DNA of 64,000 nt from Lachnospiraceae bacterium (lineage in GTDB: Bacteria; Bacillota; Clostridia; Lachnospirales; Lachnospiraceae): NCBI GenBank assembly GCA_015057585.1, contig SVEF01000001.1:1-64000 (forward strand), written 5' to 3'. The translations under genes were made by a program, and so were the position numbers. The notes under the pieces were generated by a model. It made no database searches, was not told the DNA's origin, and saw nothing but the letters and a program-made list of their open reading frames with translations. This document shows, piece by piece, positions 14,952 through 24,249 of the stretch. Position 1 is the first letter of the stretch. The number at the start of each line of letters is the position of its first letter.

Positions 14952-16792
14952 AAGGATATCTGACAAGAATTATTATCTATATCGTAGCGGGTCTTGCCTG
15001 GCTGGTGTTGATGTGGGTAGTGAATACCGGGGCGTTGACGGAAGAGGTCATTGTGCCGGAAGATACCGTGAAGGTGCTTGCGACACCGATGAATCCGTTA
15101 GACGGAAACACCGAAATTTCGTCAAAACGTTCTGTGCTGATTTTATACAGTAAAGCAGATGATTTTTCGGAAAGGCTGAAGGCTAATCTGGAGAAAACCT
15201 GTCGGTGGCTGAAAATGGAGTCAACTGCCGTGGAGGCAAGATTCAGTGATACGGTATCTTATCGGGAATACGATATGGTAATCATTGCCACGCTGTATAC
15301 AGAAACGGAGCTGGGGACGGATTTCGGACGTATATTTAACTACGTAAAAAACGGAGGAAGATTATTTTGGGCAGTGCTTCCGATTTCCTTTGAGAATGGT
15401 TTTCATGAAATATATCGAAATCTGGGCATTGTAGACATTGGGAACTATACAGAAATCAGTGAGTATGTGTTTTGTGAGGAACTGATTCCCGGAACCATGG
15501 GAATGACGTTTGCGGCGGAAGCATTTGTTGATACAGCAGTTACCTTTCAGTTGGATGAGAAATGTATGGTTTATATGGAGTCAGAAGAACAGATTCCACT
15601 GATATGGAAGTATACATATGGGGAAGGAAGCAGTGTGTTTTGTAATATGACAGCACTGGTCGGAGACAATTACACCGGCTTGCAGGCAGGGTGTATGCTG
15701 GCGCTGTTTGAACATTTTATGTATCCTGTACTGAATGCCAAGGTGGTGTTTTTGGATGATTTTCCTTCTCTGCAATATAACAGTGACAGTGATGTGATTA
15801 AAGAGCAGTATCACCGTACCGTAAAAGAATTTTATCGTGATATCTGGTGGCCGGATATGCAGACGGCGGCAAAGAAATACAATCTTTGTTATACCGGTGT
15901 TTTTATGCCGACGTACAACAGTATTGTAGAACCGGAACAATTTGTATATACCAAGGATGAGATGGAACGGTATTACGGAAAAAGTCTGATGCAAAACGGG
16001 TTTGAAATGGGAGTTCACGGCTATAACCACCAGTCCTTGACGTTGGAAGGGGGAACCCCGAAGGAAATGGGGTACCGCGCATGGGGAAGTATTAAGGATA
16101 TGTGTGCTTCCCTCGAAAAGTATATGGAAATCACAGAGGAACTGTTCGGAAAGGTGCCGATGTATACCTATGTGCCGCCGTCCAACTATTTGAGCCGGGA
16201 AGGCAGAATGGCACTGACGGAAACATTAAAGGATTTGAAGATTATTTCCGGCGTTTATACCATGGAAGGTGAGACCGGTGATGTATATGTACAGGAATTT
16301 GTCATGGCGAGTGACGGGATTGCGGAATTTCCGCGAATGACTTCCGGAATGCTGCAAAGTGCGTATGAGGATTTTGTACAGGTGAATGCTGCCGGTTTGT
16401 ACGGTGTGTTTTCTCATTTTATCCATCCGGATGACATTTTGGATGAGGAACGCGGCGGAGGAAAAGACTGGCAGGAGTTGTTAGATGCCTTTTGCGAAAA
16501 GGTAGAGCTGATAAACGACAGGTATACGGGAATGCGGGCGCTTTCGGCATCGGAAGCTGCGGACGCATTAAAAATTGCGTATTACTCGCAGGTGGACTAT
16601 CGGATGGAAGAGGAAAGATTGCTCGGAACCGTGTACAATTATTACGGCGAGGGATATTTTTATCTGAAGTCAGAGAAAACACCGCAGAAAACCTCAAAGG
16701 GGTGTCAGATTACACCATTAAATAAGTATGGGGACAGCAATTTTTATTTGGTGTATTTGACGGAACCGGAGTTTGAGATTCATTTTAAATAA
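14948..16792 (+). CDS. pelA: PelA-type polysaccharide deacetylase (DUF2194-like), membrane-anchored
   Basis: A 614-residue protein with an N-terminal signal anchor (residues 5-27). After an N-terminal alpha/beta domain, a CE4-like deacetylase region shows L-D270-D271-F-P-S, H357-G-Y-N-H361 (metal H-x3-H), Y-V-P-P-S-N-Y, and F-S-H490-F-I-H493-P-D-D near the end. Such a domain would deacetylate N-acetyl hexosamine units of the polymer outside the cell. The hydrolase domain of Pseudomonas PelA is absent, as in the B. cereus version that carries only the deacetylase part. It overlaps pelE by four bases and precedes pelF by 23 bases. Confidence 0.78.
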   Translation: MKGYLTRIIIYIVAGLAWLVLMWVVNTGALTEEVIVPEDTVKVLATPMNPLDGNTEISSKRSVLILYSKADDFSERLKANLEKTCRWLKMESTAVEARFSDTVSYREYDMVIIATLYTETELGTDFGRIFNYVKNGGRLFWAVLPISFENGFHEIYRNLGIVDIGNYTEISEYVFCEELIPGTMGMTFAAEAFVDTAVTFQLDEKCMVYMESEEQIPLIWKYTYGEGSSVFCNMTALVGDNYTGLQAGCMLALFEHFMYPVLNAKVVFLDDFPSLQYNSDSDVIKEQYHRTVKEFYRDIWWPDMQTAAKKYNLCYTGVFMPTYNSIVEPEQFVYTKDEMERYYGKSLMQNGFEMGVHGYNHQSLTLEGGTPKEMGYRAWGSIKDMCASLEKYMEITEELFGKVPMYTYVPPSNYLSREGRMALTETLKDLKIISGVYTMEGETGDVYVQEFVMASDGIAEFPRMTSGMLQSAYEDFVQVNAAGLYGVFSHFIHPDDILDEERGGGKDWQELLDAFCEKVELINDRYTGMRALSASEAADALKIAYYSQVDYRMEEERLLGTVYNYYGEGYFYLKSEKTPQKTSKGCQITPLNKYGDSNFYLVYLTEPEFEIHFK

Positions 16793-16815
16793 CCGCAGAG
16801 AAAGGAGTCGGACAG

Positions 16816-18240
16816 ATGAAAATATGTATTTTGGCAGAAGGCTGTTATCCGTACGTGGCAGGCGGCGTCTCTTCCTGGATTCAGATGCTGATTAAGGGAA
16901 TGCCGGAACATGAATTTGTAATCTGTACGATTGCTGCCAATACCGATCAAAAGGGGAAATTTAAATATGAGCTTCCGGAAAATGTGGTAGAAGTCCGGGA
17001 AAATTTTCTTGATCAGTTTTTAGATGAAAGATCAACGAAAAAAGTGGAATATCGTCTGACGAAAGAAGAAAAAACAGCAGTTTTGGAACTGATTACCAAG
17101 GATACGGTAAACTGGGAAGTGTTGTTTGAGATGTTTTCGTTAGGCGGAAGGTATAACATTAATGACTTCCTGGTCAGCGAAGCGTTTTTGGAAATTGTCA
17201 TGGAGGCATGTAAAGAGAAATATCGTCTGACTCCGTTTAACAAAGTGTTTTGGACCATACGTTCCATGCTGCTTCCGATTTTTCATGTGCTGAATTGCGA
17301 AATTCCGGAGGCGGATTTATATCATAGCGTGTCAACCGGCTATGCGGGAATTCTCGGAGCGTGTTTCCAGTATCGGACCGGCAAACCGTATATGATTACC
17401 GAGCATGGGATTTATACCAGAGAACGGGAGGAAGAAATTATTAAGGCAAGCTGGGTCGATGTTCACTTTAAGAGAACCTGGATTGATTTTTTTGCCGGTA
17501 TGTCAAGAGCAGCGTATGAACGGGCAAATCGCATTATATCCCTGTTTTACGGAGCAAGGGCATTTCAAATTGAAGCAGGTGCGCCGGAGGAAAAGTGTAT
17601 TGTAATTCCTAACGGAATAAAACTATCAAGGTTTGAGCATACGGAGGAAATTGCGGATGACGGACATCCGTTGACCGTCGGAGGGGTAATCCGGGTTGTT
17701 CCGATTAAAGATTTGAAAACGATGATTTATGCTTTTGATATGGTAAAGCAGAAGGTTCCGGATGCGAGACTGTACCTGATTGGTCCGACGGATGAAAATC
17801 CGGAGTATTATCAGGAATGTCAGGATTTAATCCGGAATCTGGGCTGTGAGGATGTAACGTTTACCGGACGGGTTGATGTGGCGGAATGGTACGGAAAGAT
17901 GGATATTTTACTGCTCAGCTCCGTATCGGAAGGACAGCCGTTTGCAATTTTGGAGGGTATGGCGGCAAAACGGCCGTATGTATCGACCAATGTCGGTTCC
18001 TGCAGGGAGCTTCTGGAGGGAAATGAAGATGAGTTCGGAAAGGCAGGTGAAATAGTACCTGTTATGAATCCGAGGCTGATGGCAAAGGCAATTCTTAAAA
18101 TTGCCGGCGACCGTAATCAAATGAGGGCAATGGCAGAGAACGGTTATCGCAGGGTCGTAAAATATTATCAGGAAGAGGCGTTTTTGAGAGCCTACCGCGA
18201 GCAGTATATTATATTTGCACCGGAGGAGGAAAAGAAATAG
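16816..18240 (+). CDS. pelF: PelF, GT4 family polysaccharide polymerase
   Basis: A 474-residue GT-B glycosyltransferase of the PelF type. The start M-K-I-C-I-L-A-E-G-C-Y-P-Y-V-x-G-G-V-S-S-W is characteristic of PelF, followed by T-E-H-G-I-Y and, in the C-terminal lobe, the donor-binding E-x7-E stretch E-G-Q-P-F-A-I-L-E-G. In Pel systems this cytoplasmic enzyme polymerises hexosamine/hexose from UDP-sugars and works with PelG. GT4 means retaining chemistry. Its 3' end lies 16 bases before the preferred pelG start. Confidence 0.93.
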   Translation: MKICILAEGCYPYVAGGVSSWIQMLIKGMPEHEFVICTIAANTDQKGKFKYELPENVVEVRENFLDQFLDERSTKKVEYRLTKEEKTAVLELITKDTVNWEVLFEMFSLGGRYNINDFLVSEAFLEIVMEACKEKYRLTPFNKVFWTIRSMLLPIFHVLNCEIPEADLYHSVSTGYAGILGACFQYRTGKPYMITEHGIYTREREEEIIKASWVDVHFKRTWIDFFAGMSRAAYERANRIISLFYGARAFQIEAGAPEEKCIVIPNGIKLSRFEHTEEIADDGHPLTVGGVIRVVPIKDLKTMIYAFDMVKQKVPDARLYLIGPTDENPEYYQECQDLIRNLGCEDVTFTGRVDVAEWYGKMDILLLSSVSEGQPFAILEGMAAKRPYVSTNVGSCRELLEGNEDEFGKAGEIVPVMNPRLMAKAILKIAGDRNQMRAMAENGYRRVVKYYQEEAFLRAYREQYIIFAPEEEKK

Positions 18241-18256
18241 GAAAGGAGGAACCGGC

Positions 18257-19720
18257 ATGGCAGGAGTAGGCTTTGAACTGAAAAAAATGTTTAAGAGAAA
18301 GGGCGGCTTTTTCAGTGTACTAAAGGGCTATGCGGTTTCTGCAATGGTAACGGAGGGCCCGATGTTATTATGTATTGTCATGCTGTTCGGGATACGTCTT
18401 TTACTAAAGCAATTCGGGGCGTCCTATGCGGAGCAGGAGGATTATCTGATTACAACAACTTATATTATGACATTTTCTCTTATTTTCTCGAACACAGTGC
18501 TGATGTTTGTCAGCCGCTTTGTGTCCAATTGCATTTATGAGAATAAGCTAAAGGACATTATGCCTTCCTTTTATGCCATTGTATTCTGGATTCTTCTGAT
18601 TTCGGGGATACTTTCGGGCATCTATATGATTTTTATGGAAAAGACATTTTTCCACAAGCTGTTCAATTGGTTGCAGTTTATGATTATGCTGATTGTGTGG
18701 ATACAAATGGCGTATCTTTCGGCAATCAAAAAATATATGAGGGTTTTGCTTGGTTTCATTGTGGCAGCGATTGTGGCAATCGGTACGGCGGCAGTTTTTA
18801 TGATACTTGGTGTTGACCCGCTGTCTACGGCATTTTTATCCTCTGTCTTAGGCTATTCCGTCATGGCAATTATGTACATGCAGGAAATGATTCAGTATTT
18901 TCCGGAAGGAAAGGTGAATTTGTTTATCTTTTTTCCTGCACTGGATAAATATAAGGACCTGTTGCTGACCGGATGGCTGACCTCCCTTGGCCTGTTCGGA
19001 CATACGATGGTGTTTTGGTTTAGCCAATACGGAGTTACGGTTCGCCGTGGTATGGTATATTGTATGAAATATGATATTGCGGGTTATTACGCAAGTCTTA
19101 CGATTATCCCGTTCCTTGTGACCTTTGTCGTTTCTCTTGAGGTGAACTTTTATCAGAATTATAAACAGTATTTTGATACGATTATGTGTGACGGAACCTA
19201 TGATGATATCATGTTTGAAAATTACAACCTGAAAAAGACATTGTTTCGTGAAATTGCTCATGTATTTGAGATTCAGTTCTTTTTGGAACTGATTTGTGTG
19301 ATTTTTGGCGGGAATTATCTGGCGACAATCGGATTTGACCGGGAGATGGTGCTGATTTTCCGGTATTTGTGCCTGGGATATATGTTTTATGCGCTCGCCA
19401 AAAGTACCATGATTTTATTGATGTATTTCGATGCAAGAATAGAAGCGTTAAAAATATCTGCAGTTTTTGCCGGACTTGGAATTTTGTTTTCCGTTGTGAC
19501 GCTTTATCTCGGACCGGATACGTTTGGTCTGGGATTTGCGCTGGCAGCGGTCATCAGTTCCGTCTATGGACTCTGCTTACTAAACCGCTATGTAAAGCGG
19601 CTGGAGTTTCATGTATTTTGCAGTCAGCCGTTGTTTGCCAATGTGACGGAAGGAACATTCGAGACGTTAGGAGGGAAACTGAATGAAAAACTCAGTAAAA
19701 AGCGAAAGAAAAAGAAATAG
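18257..19720 (+). CDS. pelG: PelG, polysaccharide exporter of the MOP superfamily
   Basis: A 487-residue membrane protein with about 12 helices. The opening M-A-G-V-G-F-E-L-K-K-M is the standard PelG start. A frame open to 18215 exists, but AAAGGAGG lies 8 bases before the ATG at 18257, so that start is chosen. PelG is the membrane component that carries the polymer across the membrane with PelF. The 3' end overlaps cotH by 38 bases and ends with a very basic tail. Confidence 0.92.
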   Translation: MAGVGFELKKMFKRKGGFFSVLKGYAVSAMVTEGPMLLCIVMLFGIRLLLKQFGASYAEQEDYLITTTYIMTFSLIFSNTVLMFVSRFVSNCIYENKLKDIMPSFYAIVFWILLISGILSGIYMIFMEKTFFHKLFNWLQFMIMLIVWIQMAYLSAIKKYMRVLLGFIVAAIVAIGTAAVFMILGVDPLSTAFLSSVLGYSVMAIMYMQEMIQYFPEGKVNLFIFFPALDKYKDLLLTGWLTSLGLFGHTMVFWFSQYGVTVRRGMVYCMKYDIAGYYASLTIIPFLVTFVVSLEVNFYQNYKQYFDTIMCDGTYDDIMFENYNLKKTLFREIAHVFEIQFFLELICVIFGGNYLATIGFDREMVLIFRYLCLGYMFYALAKSTMILLMYFDARIEALKISAVFAGLGILFSVVTLYLGPDTFGLGFALAAVISSVYGLCLLNRYVKRLEFHVFCSQPLFANVTEGTFETLGGKLNEKLSKKRKKKK

Positions 19721-21452
19721 GCGGAGTATCCTTTTGCTGGCCGGTCTGCTGGCAGGAGGAATCGGAATCGGAACCCTGTCAAATGTTTTGACGTCAGAGG
19801 ATAAATTGCCGGTAGCCTCAGACGCTGTAACAGGTACGCCGGATTTTGACGGAAGAGCACAGTTGAATGCAATGTCGCAGATTGAGGATATAAGTATTTA
19901 TGATGCGGATGTCGAAGAGAGTGTCATTCATTTTTATGTCACCGTGCGTTACGGAAGCGAGGCACGGGGAACCAACCATACCTTCTCCGAGGTAAATAAC
20001 GTAGTCCGGTTTGCGGACGGGGCACACGTGGAGAATGATGTTTATGCAGAGGCACTGGTGCAGGTTGGTGATGAAACCGGACCGGTGGCCGGAATGTTTG
20101 GCTACGGCGAGACAGAGAGTAATGCAACAATCCGTGTGAGGGGAAGTTCCTCCACGGCAGCAAGGGTGAAATCCTATAAACTGAGCCTGGATGAAAATGC
20201 AGGTACATGGAGAGGACAGTCGAATATTGCACTGAATAAGCATGCTTATGAGCCGACCAGATTGCGGAATAAATTGTACTTTGACCTTTTAAAAGAAATA
20301 CCTGAGGTTCCGTCTATCCGTACGCAGTTTGTGGTGTTACATATTAAGGATGAAACCTCCGGAGCAACCGAATTTATCGATTACGGACTGTATACGCAGG
20401 CAGAGGTTCCGACAAAGAAGTATTTAAGGAATCACGGAATGGATGCTGACGGATATTTGTATAAGGTCATTGCGTTTAACTGGGAGACCAATGAGGCCAT
20501 AAAGAATACGGACGATCCGGATTACGATGCGGTTGCAATGGAAACGGTGATTTCAAACAGAGGACGCGAGGATAATGAGAAATTAATAAAACTTGTGGAA
20601 GCGGTGAATGATAAATCCCTGGATATCAATGAGATTTTGGATACCTATTTTGACCGTGAAAACTATGTAACATGGCTTGCGTATAATATTCTGATGGGAA
20701 ATATGGATACCACGATGCAGAATTATTATCTGTACAGTCCGCTCAACGGAGATAAATGGTATTTCATCCCTTGGGACGGTGATGCCAGTCTGACATGGGT
20801 ACAGAGAGAAGCAACCGGAGAAGCAAAGGACTATGGGGCATGGGAATGCGGCATCTCGAACTATTGGAATATTCTCCTGCACCAGAGATATCTGAAATAT
20901 GCATCCAACCGCGAGGAATTGGCGGGTAAGGTAGAGAATTTATATAAGAGGATAAATGAATCGTTGGATGACCGGGTAAAAAAATATGATGCGGTTGTTA
21001 GTCCATATGTGCTTTCGATGCCTGATTTGTTATACCTGGGGGCAACACCGGAGGAACGGGCATATTATGTTTCCTCCCTAAAGGAAAGCCTGACCGTCAG
21101 CTATGAGAAGTTTAGAGCATCTTTGGTGGCGCTCATGCCGTTTTGGTCATACGCGGTGGTACAGGAGGACGGAAACATTGTTTTCTCCTGGGGAGAGGCT
21201 TTTGATTTTCAGGGAAAGACGTTGACGTACGATTTGACGGTCAGCAGATATCCGGACATGAGAGAACCGGTACTGGAAGCCAATCACATATCGACGTTCT
21301 CGTATACACTTTCGGAGAAGGAATTGCCGGCGGGGAAATATTACATCCGGATGGTGGCACGAAGCTCTGACGGACGCAGTGTGGGAACCTGTAATAAAAT
21401 ATCGGTGGACGGCATCGCATATCCGGGAGTTTTGGATTTCGTAATAGAGTAA
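19683..21452 (+). CDS. CotH kinase family protein, secreted or membrane-anchored
   Basis: A 589-residue protein with an N-terminal basic stretch and hydrophobic segment (residues 15-34), so probably exported or anchored. The CotH fold is seen from about residue 130: R-G-S-S-S-T...K-S-Y-K-L, R-N-K-L-Y-F-D-L-L, Y-G-L-Y-T-Q-A-E, then N-M-D-T-T-M-Q-N-Y-Y-L-Y and the metal-binding W-Y-F-I-P-W-D-G-D-A. CotH of Bacillus is a spore-coat protein kinase. A C-terminal beta domain (about 490-589) follows. It has a strong AGGAGGG site inside pelG and overlaps it by 38 bases, so it belongs to this operon. A coat or surface-assembly role is inference. Confidence 0.85.
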   Translation: MKNSVKSERKRNRRSILLLAGLLAGGIGIGTLSNVLTSEDKLPVASDAVTGTPDFDGRAQLNAMSQIEDISIYDADVEESVIHFYVTVRYGSEARGTNHTFSEVNNVVRFADGAHVENDVYAEALVQVGDETGPVAGMFGYGETESNATIRVRGSSSTAARVKSYKLSLDENAGTWRGQSNIALNKHAYEPTRLRNKLYFDLLKEIPEVPSIRTQFVVLHIKDETSGATEFIDYGLYTQAEVPTKKYLRNHGMDADGYLYKVIAFNWETNEAIKNTDDPDYDAVAMETVISNRGREDNEKLIKLVEAVNDKSLDINEILDTYFDRENYVTWLAYNILMGNMDTTMQNYYLYSPLNGDKWYFIPWDGDASLTWVQREATGEAKDYGAWECGISNYWNILLHQRYLKYASNREELAGKVENLYKRINESLDDRVKKYDAVVSPYVLSMPDLLYLGATPEERAYYVSSLKESLTVSYEKFRASLVALMPFWSYAVVQEDGNIVFSWGEAFDFQGKTLTYDLTVSRYPDMREPVLEANHISTFSYTLSEKELPAGKYYIRMVARSSDGRSVGTCNKISVDGIAYPGVLDFVIE

Positions 21453-21468
21453 ACGGGTGGTGAAACAG

Positions 21469-22155
21469 ATGTTTCGGTATGAACAAAAATATGAGATAAA
21501 TTCGTATCAGTATACAGAACTGCGAAGTGTGCTGCGACAGATGCTGAAAGCGGATGACCATGCAGACGAAGCCGGGCAGTATATGATACGGAGTCTGTAC
21601 TTTGATGATATGTATCGGAGTGCCTATTATGAAAAAATGGATGGCATCTATCAGAGAAAGAAATACCGGATTCGTATTTACGGCTGTTCGGATGCAGTGA
21701 TTCATTTGGAATGTAAACGAAAAGAAGGGGCGTATATTTTTAAGGAGTCCTGTCGTTTGACGAAAGAGGAATATGAAAATATCCTGTCCGGTGATGGCGC
21801 ATTTTTGCTTGAGAAGGAATCACAGATGGCAAAGGAGTTTTATCTGGACATGCGGATGAATCTTTTAAAGCCGGAAGTGATTGTGGATTATGAAAGAGAA
21901 CCGTATGTTTTTGATGCCGGCACTGTAAGAATTACATTTGATAAAAATGTGAGGGCGTGCCGGGCAAATCAGGATATTTTTGATCAGGAGATTGCGTCCT
22001 ATGAAATATATCCGCAGGATAAGATGATTTTGGAAATCAAGTTTACCGGTTATTTGCCGGAACGGATCCGAAAAGTCTTTCAGGTCAGGAATTTGACGCA
22101 GACCTCGGCGTCCAAGTATTGTATGTGCGTGGACCGGCTGAGCGAGATATTATAG
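21469..22155 (+). CDS. VTC domain protein (polyphosphate polymerase-like TTM enzyme)
   Basis: A protein of about 228 residues that is a single VTC/TTM tunnel domain. Basic and acidic tunnel residues known for the yeast polyphosphate polymerase are all present: F-R-Y-E-Q-K-Y-E-I at the start, R-S-L-Y-F-D-D, Y-R-I-R-I-Y, L-E-C-K-R-K, D-Y-E-R, I-T-F-D-K, I-L-E-I-K-F and S-A-S-K-Y at the end. It could make polyphosphate or another phosphate polymer from ATP. The frame also has GTG-GTG at 21457, but the ATG at 21469 fits the family start. It lies between CotH and DUF4956 genes. Confidence 0.85.
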   Translation: MFRYEQKYEINSYQYTELRSVLRQMLKADDHADEAGQYMIRSLYFDDMYRSAYYEKMDGIYQRKKYRIRIYGCSDAVIHLECKRKEGAYIFKESCRLTKEEYENILSGDGAFLLEKESQMAKEFYLDMRMNLLKPEVIVDYEREPYVFDAGTVRITFDKNVRACRANQDIFDQEIASYEIYPQDKMILEIKFTGYLPERIRKVFQVRNLTQTSASKYCMCVDRLSEIL

Positions 22156-22179
22156 GCAGAAGAAAAGAGGAGGAGAAAG

Positions 22180-22872
22180 ATGAACGTGTTTGTACTTACA
22201 ACAACTTTTTCAGATATGTTTAAAAAGTCTTTTTTAAACAATTTTGCGCAGGAGAGCAGTCCGGCTCAGTTTTTGCTGACACTTGCGATGGCCCTGCTTA
22301 TCGGTCTGGGAATTTATTTTGTGTATCGCAGATGCTATATCGGTGTGGTATATGATCATTCCTTCAATGTCTCCCTGGTTGTGATGACGATTCTTGTTGC
22401 TGTCATTATCGTCACCATCAGCTCCAATATTACATTATCGTTGGGTATGGTAGGTGCCCTGTCGATTGTACGTTACCGCACGGCGGTAAAAAGTCCGATG
22501 GATTTAATGTTTTTATTCTGGGCAATTACAACGGGAATTGCAGTGGGGGCAAATTATTTCTTCATTGCGGGCGGTGCCTTTGTCTTTGTGGCGATTACCT
22601 TCTTTGCACTGAAAACGCTGCGGGGAGACGATAGGACCTATATGCTGGTAATCAATTTGAAAACGGACCTTAAGGTAGAGGAAGGCGTACGGAGAGAACT
22701 GGAGAAATTAAAGTATAAGCTCCGTTCTAAGGTAGTAAAGGCTGACCGGACAGAAATTACGGCAGAGGTTCGTGTAAAGCGTGATAATATCAATATCACG
22801 GATGCGATTGCCGGAATTGAAGGAGTAGAGAATGTGACGTTAGTGCAATATCGGGGGACATATGAGGCTTAG
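22180..22872 (+). CDS. DUF4956 family membrane protein
   Basis: A 230-residue protein with four to five membrane helices (about residues 28-150) and a soluble C-terminal ferredoxin-like domain of about 75 residues. The signature G-A-L-S-I-V-R-Y-R-T-A-V-K-S-P followed by D-L-M-F-L-F-W-A-I is that of DUF4956. The function is unknown; the family is often found beside VTC-domain genes, which suggests it is their membrane partner (inference). The next gene starts 11 bases before its stop. Confidence 0.85.
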   Translation: MNVFVLTTTFSDMFKKSFLNNFAQESSPAQFLLTLAMALLIGLGIYFVYRRCYIGVVYDHSFNVSLVVMTILVAVIIVTISSNITLSLGMVGALSIVRYRTAVKSPMDLMFLFWAITTGIAVGANYFFIAGGAFVFVAITFFALKTLRGDDRTYMLVINLKTDLKVEEGVRRELEKLKYKLRSKVVKADRTEITAEVRVKRDNINITDAIAGIEGVENVTLVQYRGTYEA

Positions 22873-24232
22873 CAGATGGATTCTGTACACTGTAATGATA
22901 GGGAGCATACTACTGATGAAGATGCCGTTATATTCTTTTGACAAGGTGGTACGGTATGTAATACCGGCAGCGGAAAAACCGACGGAAAATCCGTTGAAGG
23001 GATGGGCTCCGTGGATTTCTGAGGAAGAAGTAAATTATCCGGTCAGTTTGATTTTTGTCCGTATGCATTGGAGGGAAATCGAACCGGAAGAAGGCGTTTA
23101 TTGCTTCGAAGAACTGGAGAAAAAGTTACATATGGATTTCTGGCGCACGAAGGGAGTACGATTTATTCTGCGGATTGTCTGTGATACGCCGGGAAGGGAA
23201 AGTCATATGGATATTCCGCAATGGCTGTACGAGAAAACCTACGGAGACGGTACCTGGTATGACTGCTCCTACGGAAAAGGATATTCGCCGAATTACAGCA
23301 ATCCGGTAATGATAGAAGAACATCGGGAACTGCTGCATGCACTCGGCGAGTATTATGCCGGGGATTTGCAGTTGGGATTTGTGGAATTGGGCAGTCTGGG
23401 GCACTGGGGAGAATGGCACGTAAATTCTTCGGCAGGAATTCCGGGATTTCCGAAGGCAGAAATTTATAATCAATATGTCGAAGCTTATCTGGATGTGTTC
23501 CCGTCATCGAAACTGCTTTTGCGCCGGCCGGTTGCGATTGCCGGAGAACGCGGGCTGGGACTTTATAATGATTCCTTTGGCGTGACGTCTCATGAGGAAT
23601 GGCTTTCCTGGATTGCAAACGGCTATGTGTCGGGGCAGAGTCAGGAGGAAATTGCGGGAATGCCGGAATTTTGGAAGGTGGCACCTTCCGGTGGCGAGTT
23701 TGCCACGACATATGAAGAGGCATATTATGTTTCCGAGGGATACGAAGAAACGTTAGCCTATATCAAAAACAGTCATACCACATTCCTTGGTCCCAGAAGC
23801 GGAGCAGGGGTAGAAGACGCGGAACTTGCGGAGGCGGTGCGTAACATGAATGCGGAACTCGGGTACTGTTTCCGGTTGAAGGAAGCAACGTGGACCAAAA
23901 AGGTCTGGTTCCCAAATTATTTGTTGAAGCTGCAGATAGAAAATCTGGGGGTTGCGCCCTTTTATGAGAATTGGCCGATGCTGGTGCAAATCAGGAATGA
24001 AGAAGGACAAATCGTTTTTTCGGAAGAATACGAAGTGAGTCCGGAAAAATGGTTGCCGGGAGAGAGTACCGTAAAGATTCTTATGAAAGATTTGACATTG
24101 GTTACGGGAACATATACGATAGAAGCAGGGATGGTGGACCCGCTTACGGATAGGCCGGGGATTGCCTTTGCCAATGAGCCTGTAGGGGAAACGGAATTTT
24201 TATATAAAGTAATGGAATTTACCATACGTTAG
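22862..24232 (+). CDS. Secreted DUF4832/DUF4874 glycosidase-like protein
   Basis: A 456-residue protein with an N-terminal signal segment (residues 5-24). The N-terminal two thirds look like a TIM barrel of the DUF4874/DUF4832 kind: N-P-L-K-G-W, F-V-R-M-H-W-R-E-I-E-P-E-E-G, and G-F-V-E-L-G-S-L-G-H-W-G-E-W-H, which resembles the acid/base region of clan GH-A enzymes. The last 110 residues form a beta-sandwich. No activity is proven for the family. Placement in the Pel-type run suggests it trims or binds the polymer outside the cell. It overlaps DUF4956 by 11 bases. Confidence 0.75.
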   Translation: MRLSRWILYTVMIGSILLMKMPLYSFDKVVRYVIPAAEKPTENPLKGWAPWISEEEVNYPVSLIFVRMHWREIEPEEGVYCFEELEKKLHMDFWRTKGVRFILRIVCDTPGRESHMDIPQWLYEKTYGDGTWYDCSYGKGYSPNYSNPVMIEEHRELLHALGEYYAGDLQLGFVELGSLGHWGEWHVNSSAGIPGFPKAEIYNQYVEAYLDVFPSSKLLLRRPVAIAGERGLGLYNDSFGVTSHEEWLSWIANGYVSGQSQEEIAGMPEFWKVAPSGGEFATTYEEAYYVSEGYEETLAYIKNSHTTFLGPRSGAGVEDAELAEAVRNMNAELGYCFRLKEATWTKKVWFPNYLLKLQIENLGVAPFYENWPMLVQIRNEEGQIVFSEEYEVSPEKWLPGESTVKILMKDLTLVTGTYTIEAGMVDPLTDRPGIAFANEPVGETEFLYKVMEFTIR

Positions 24233-24249
24233 CGAAAGGAGATGGGAGG

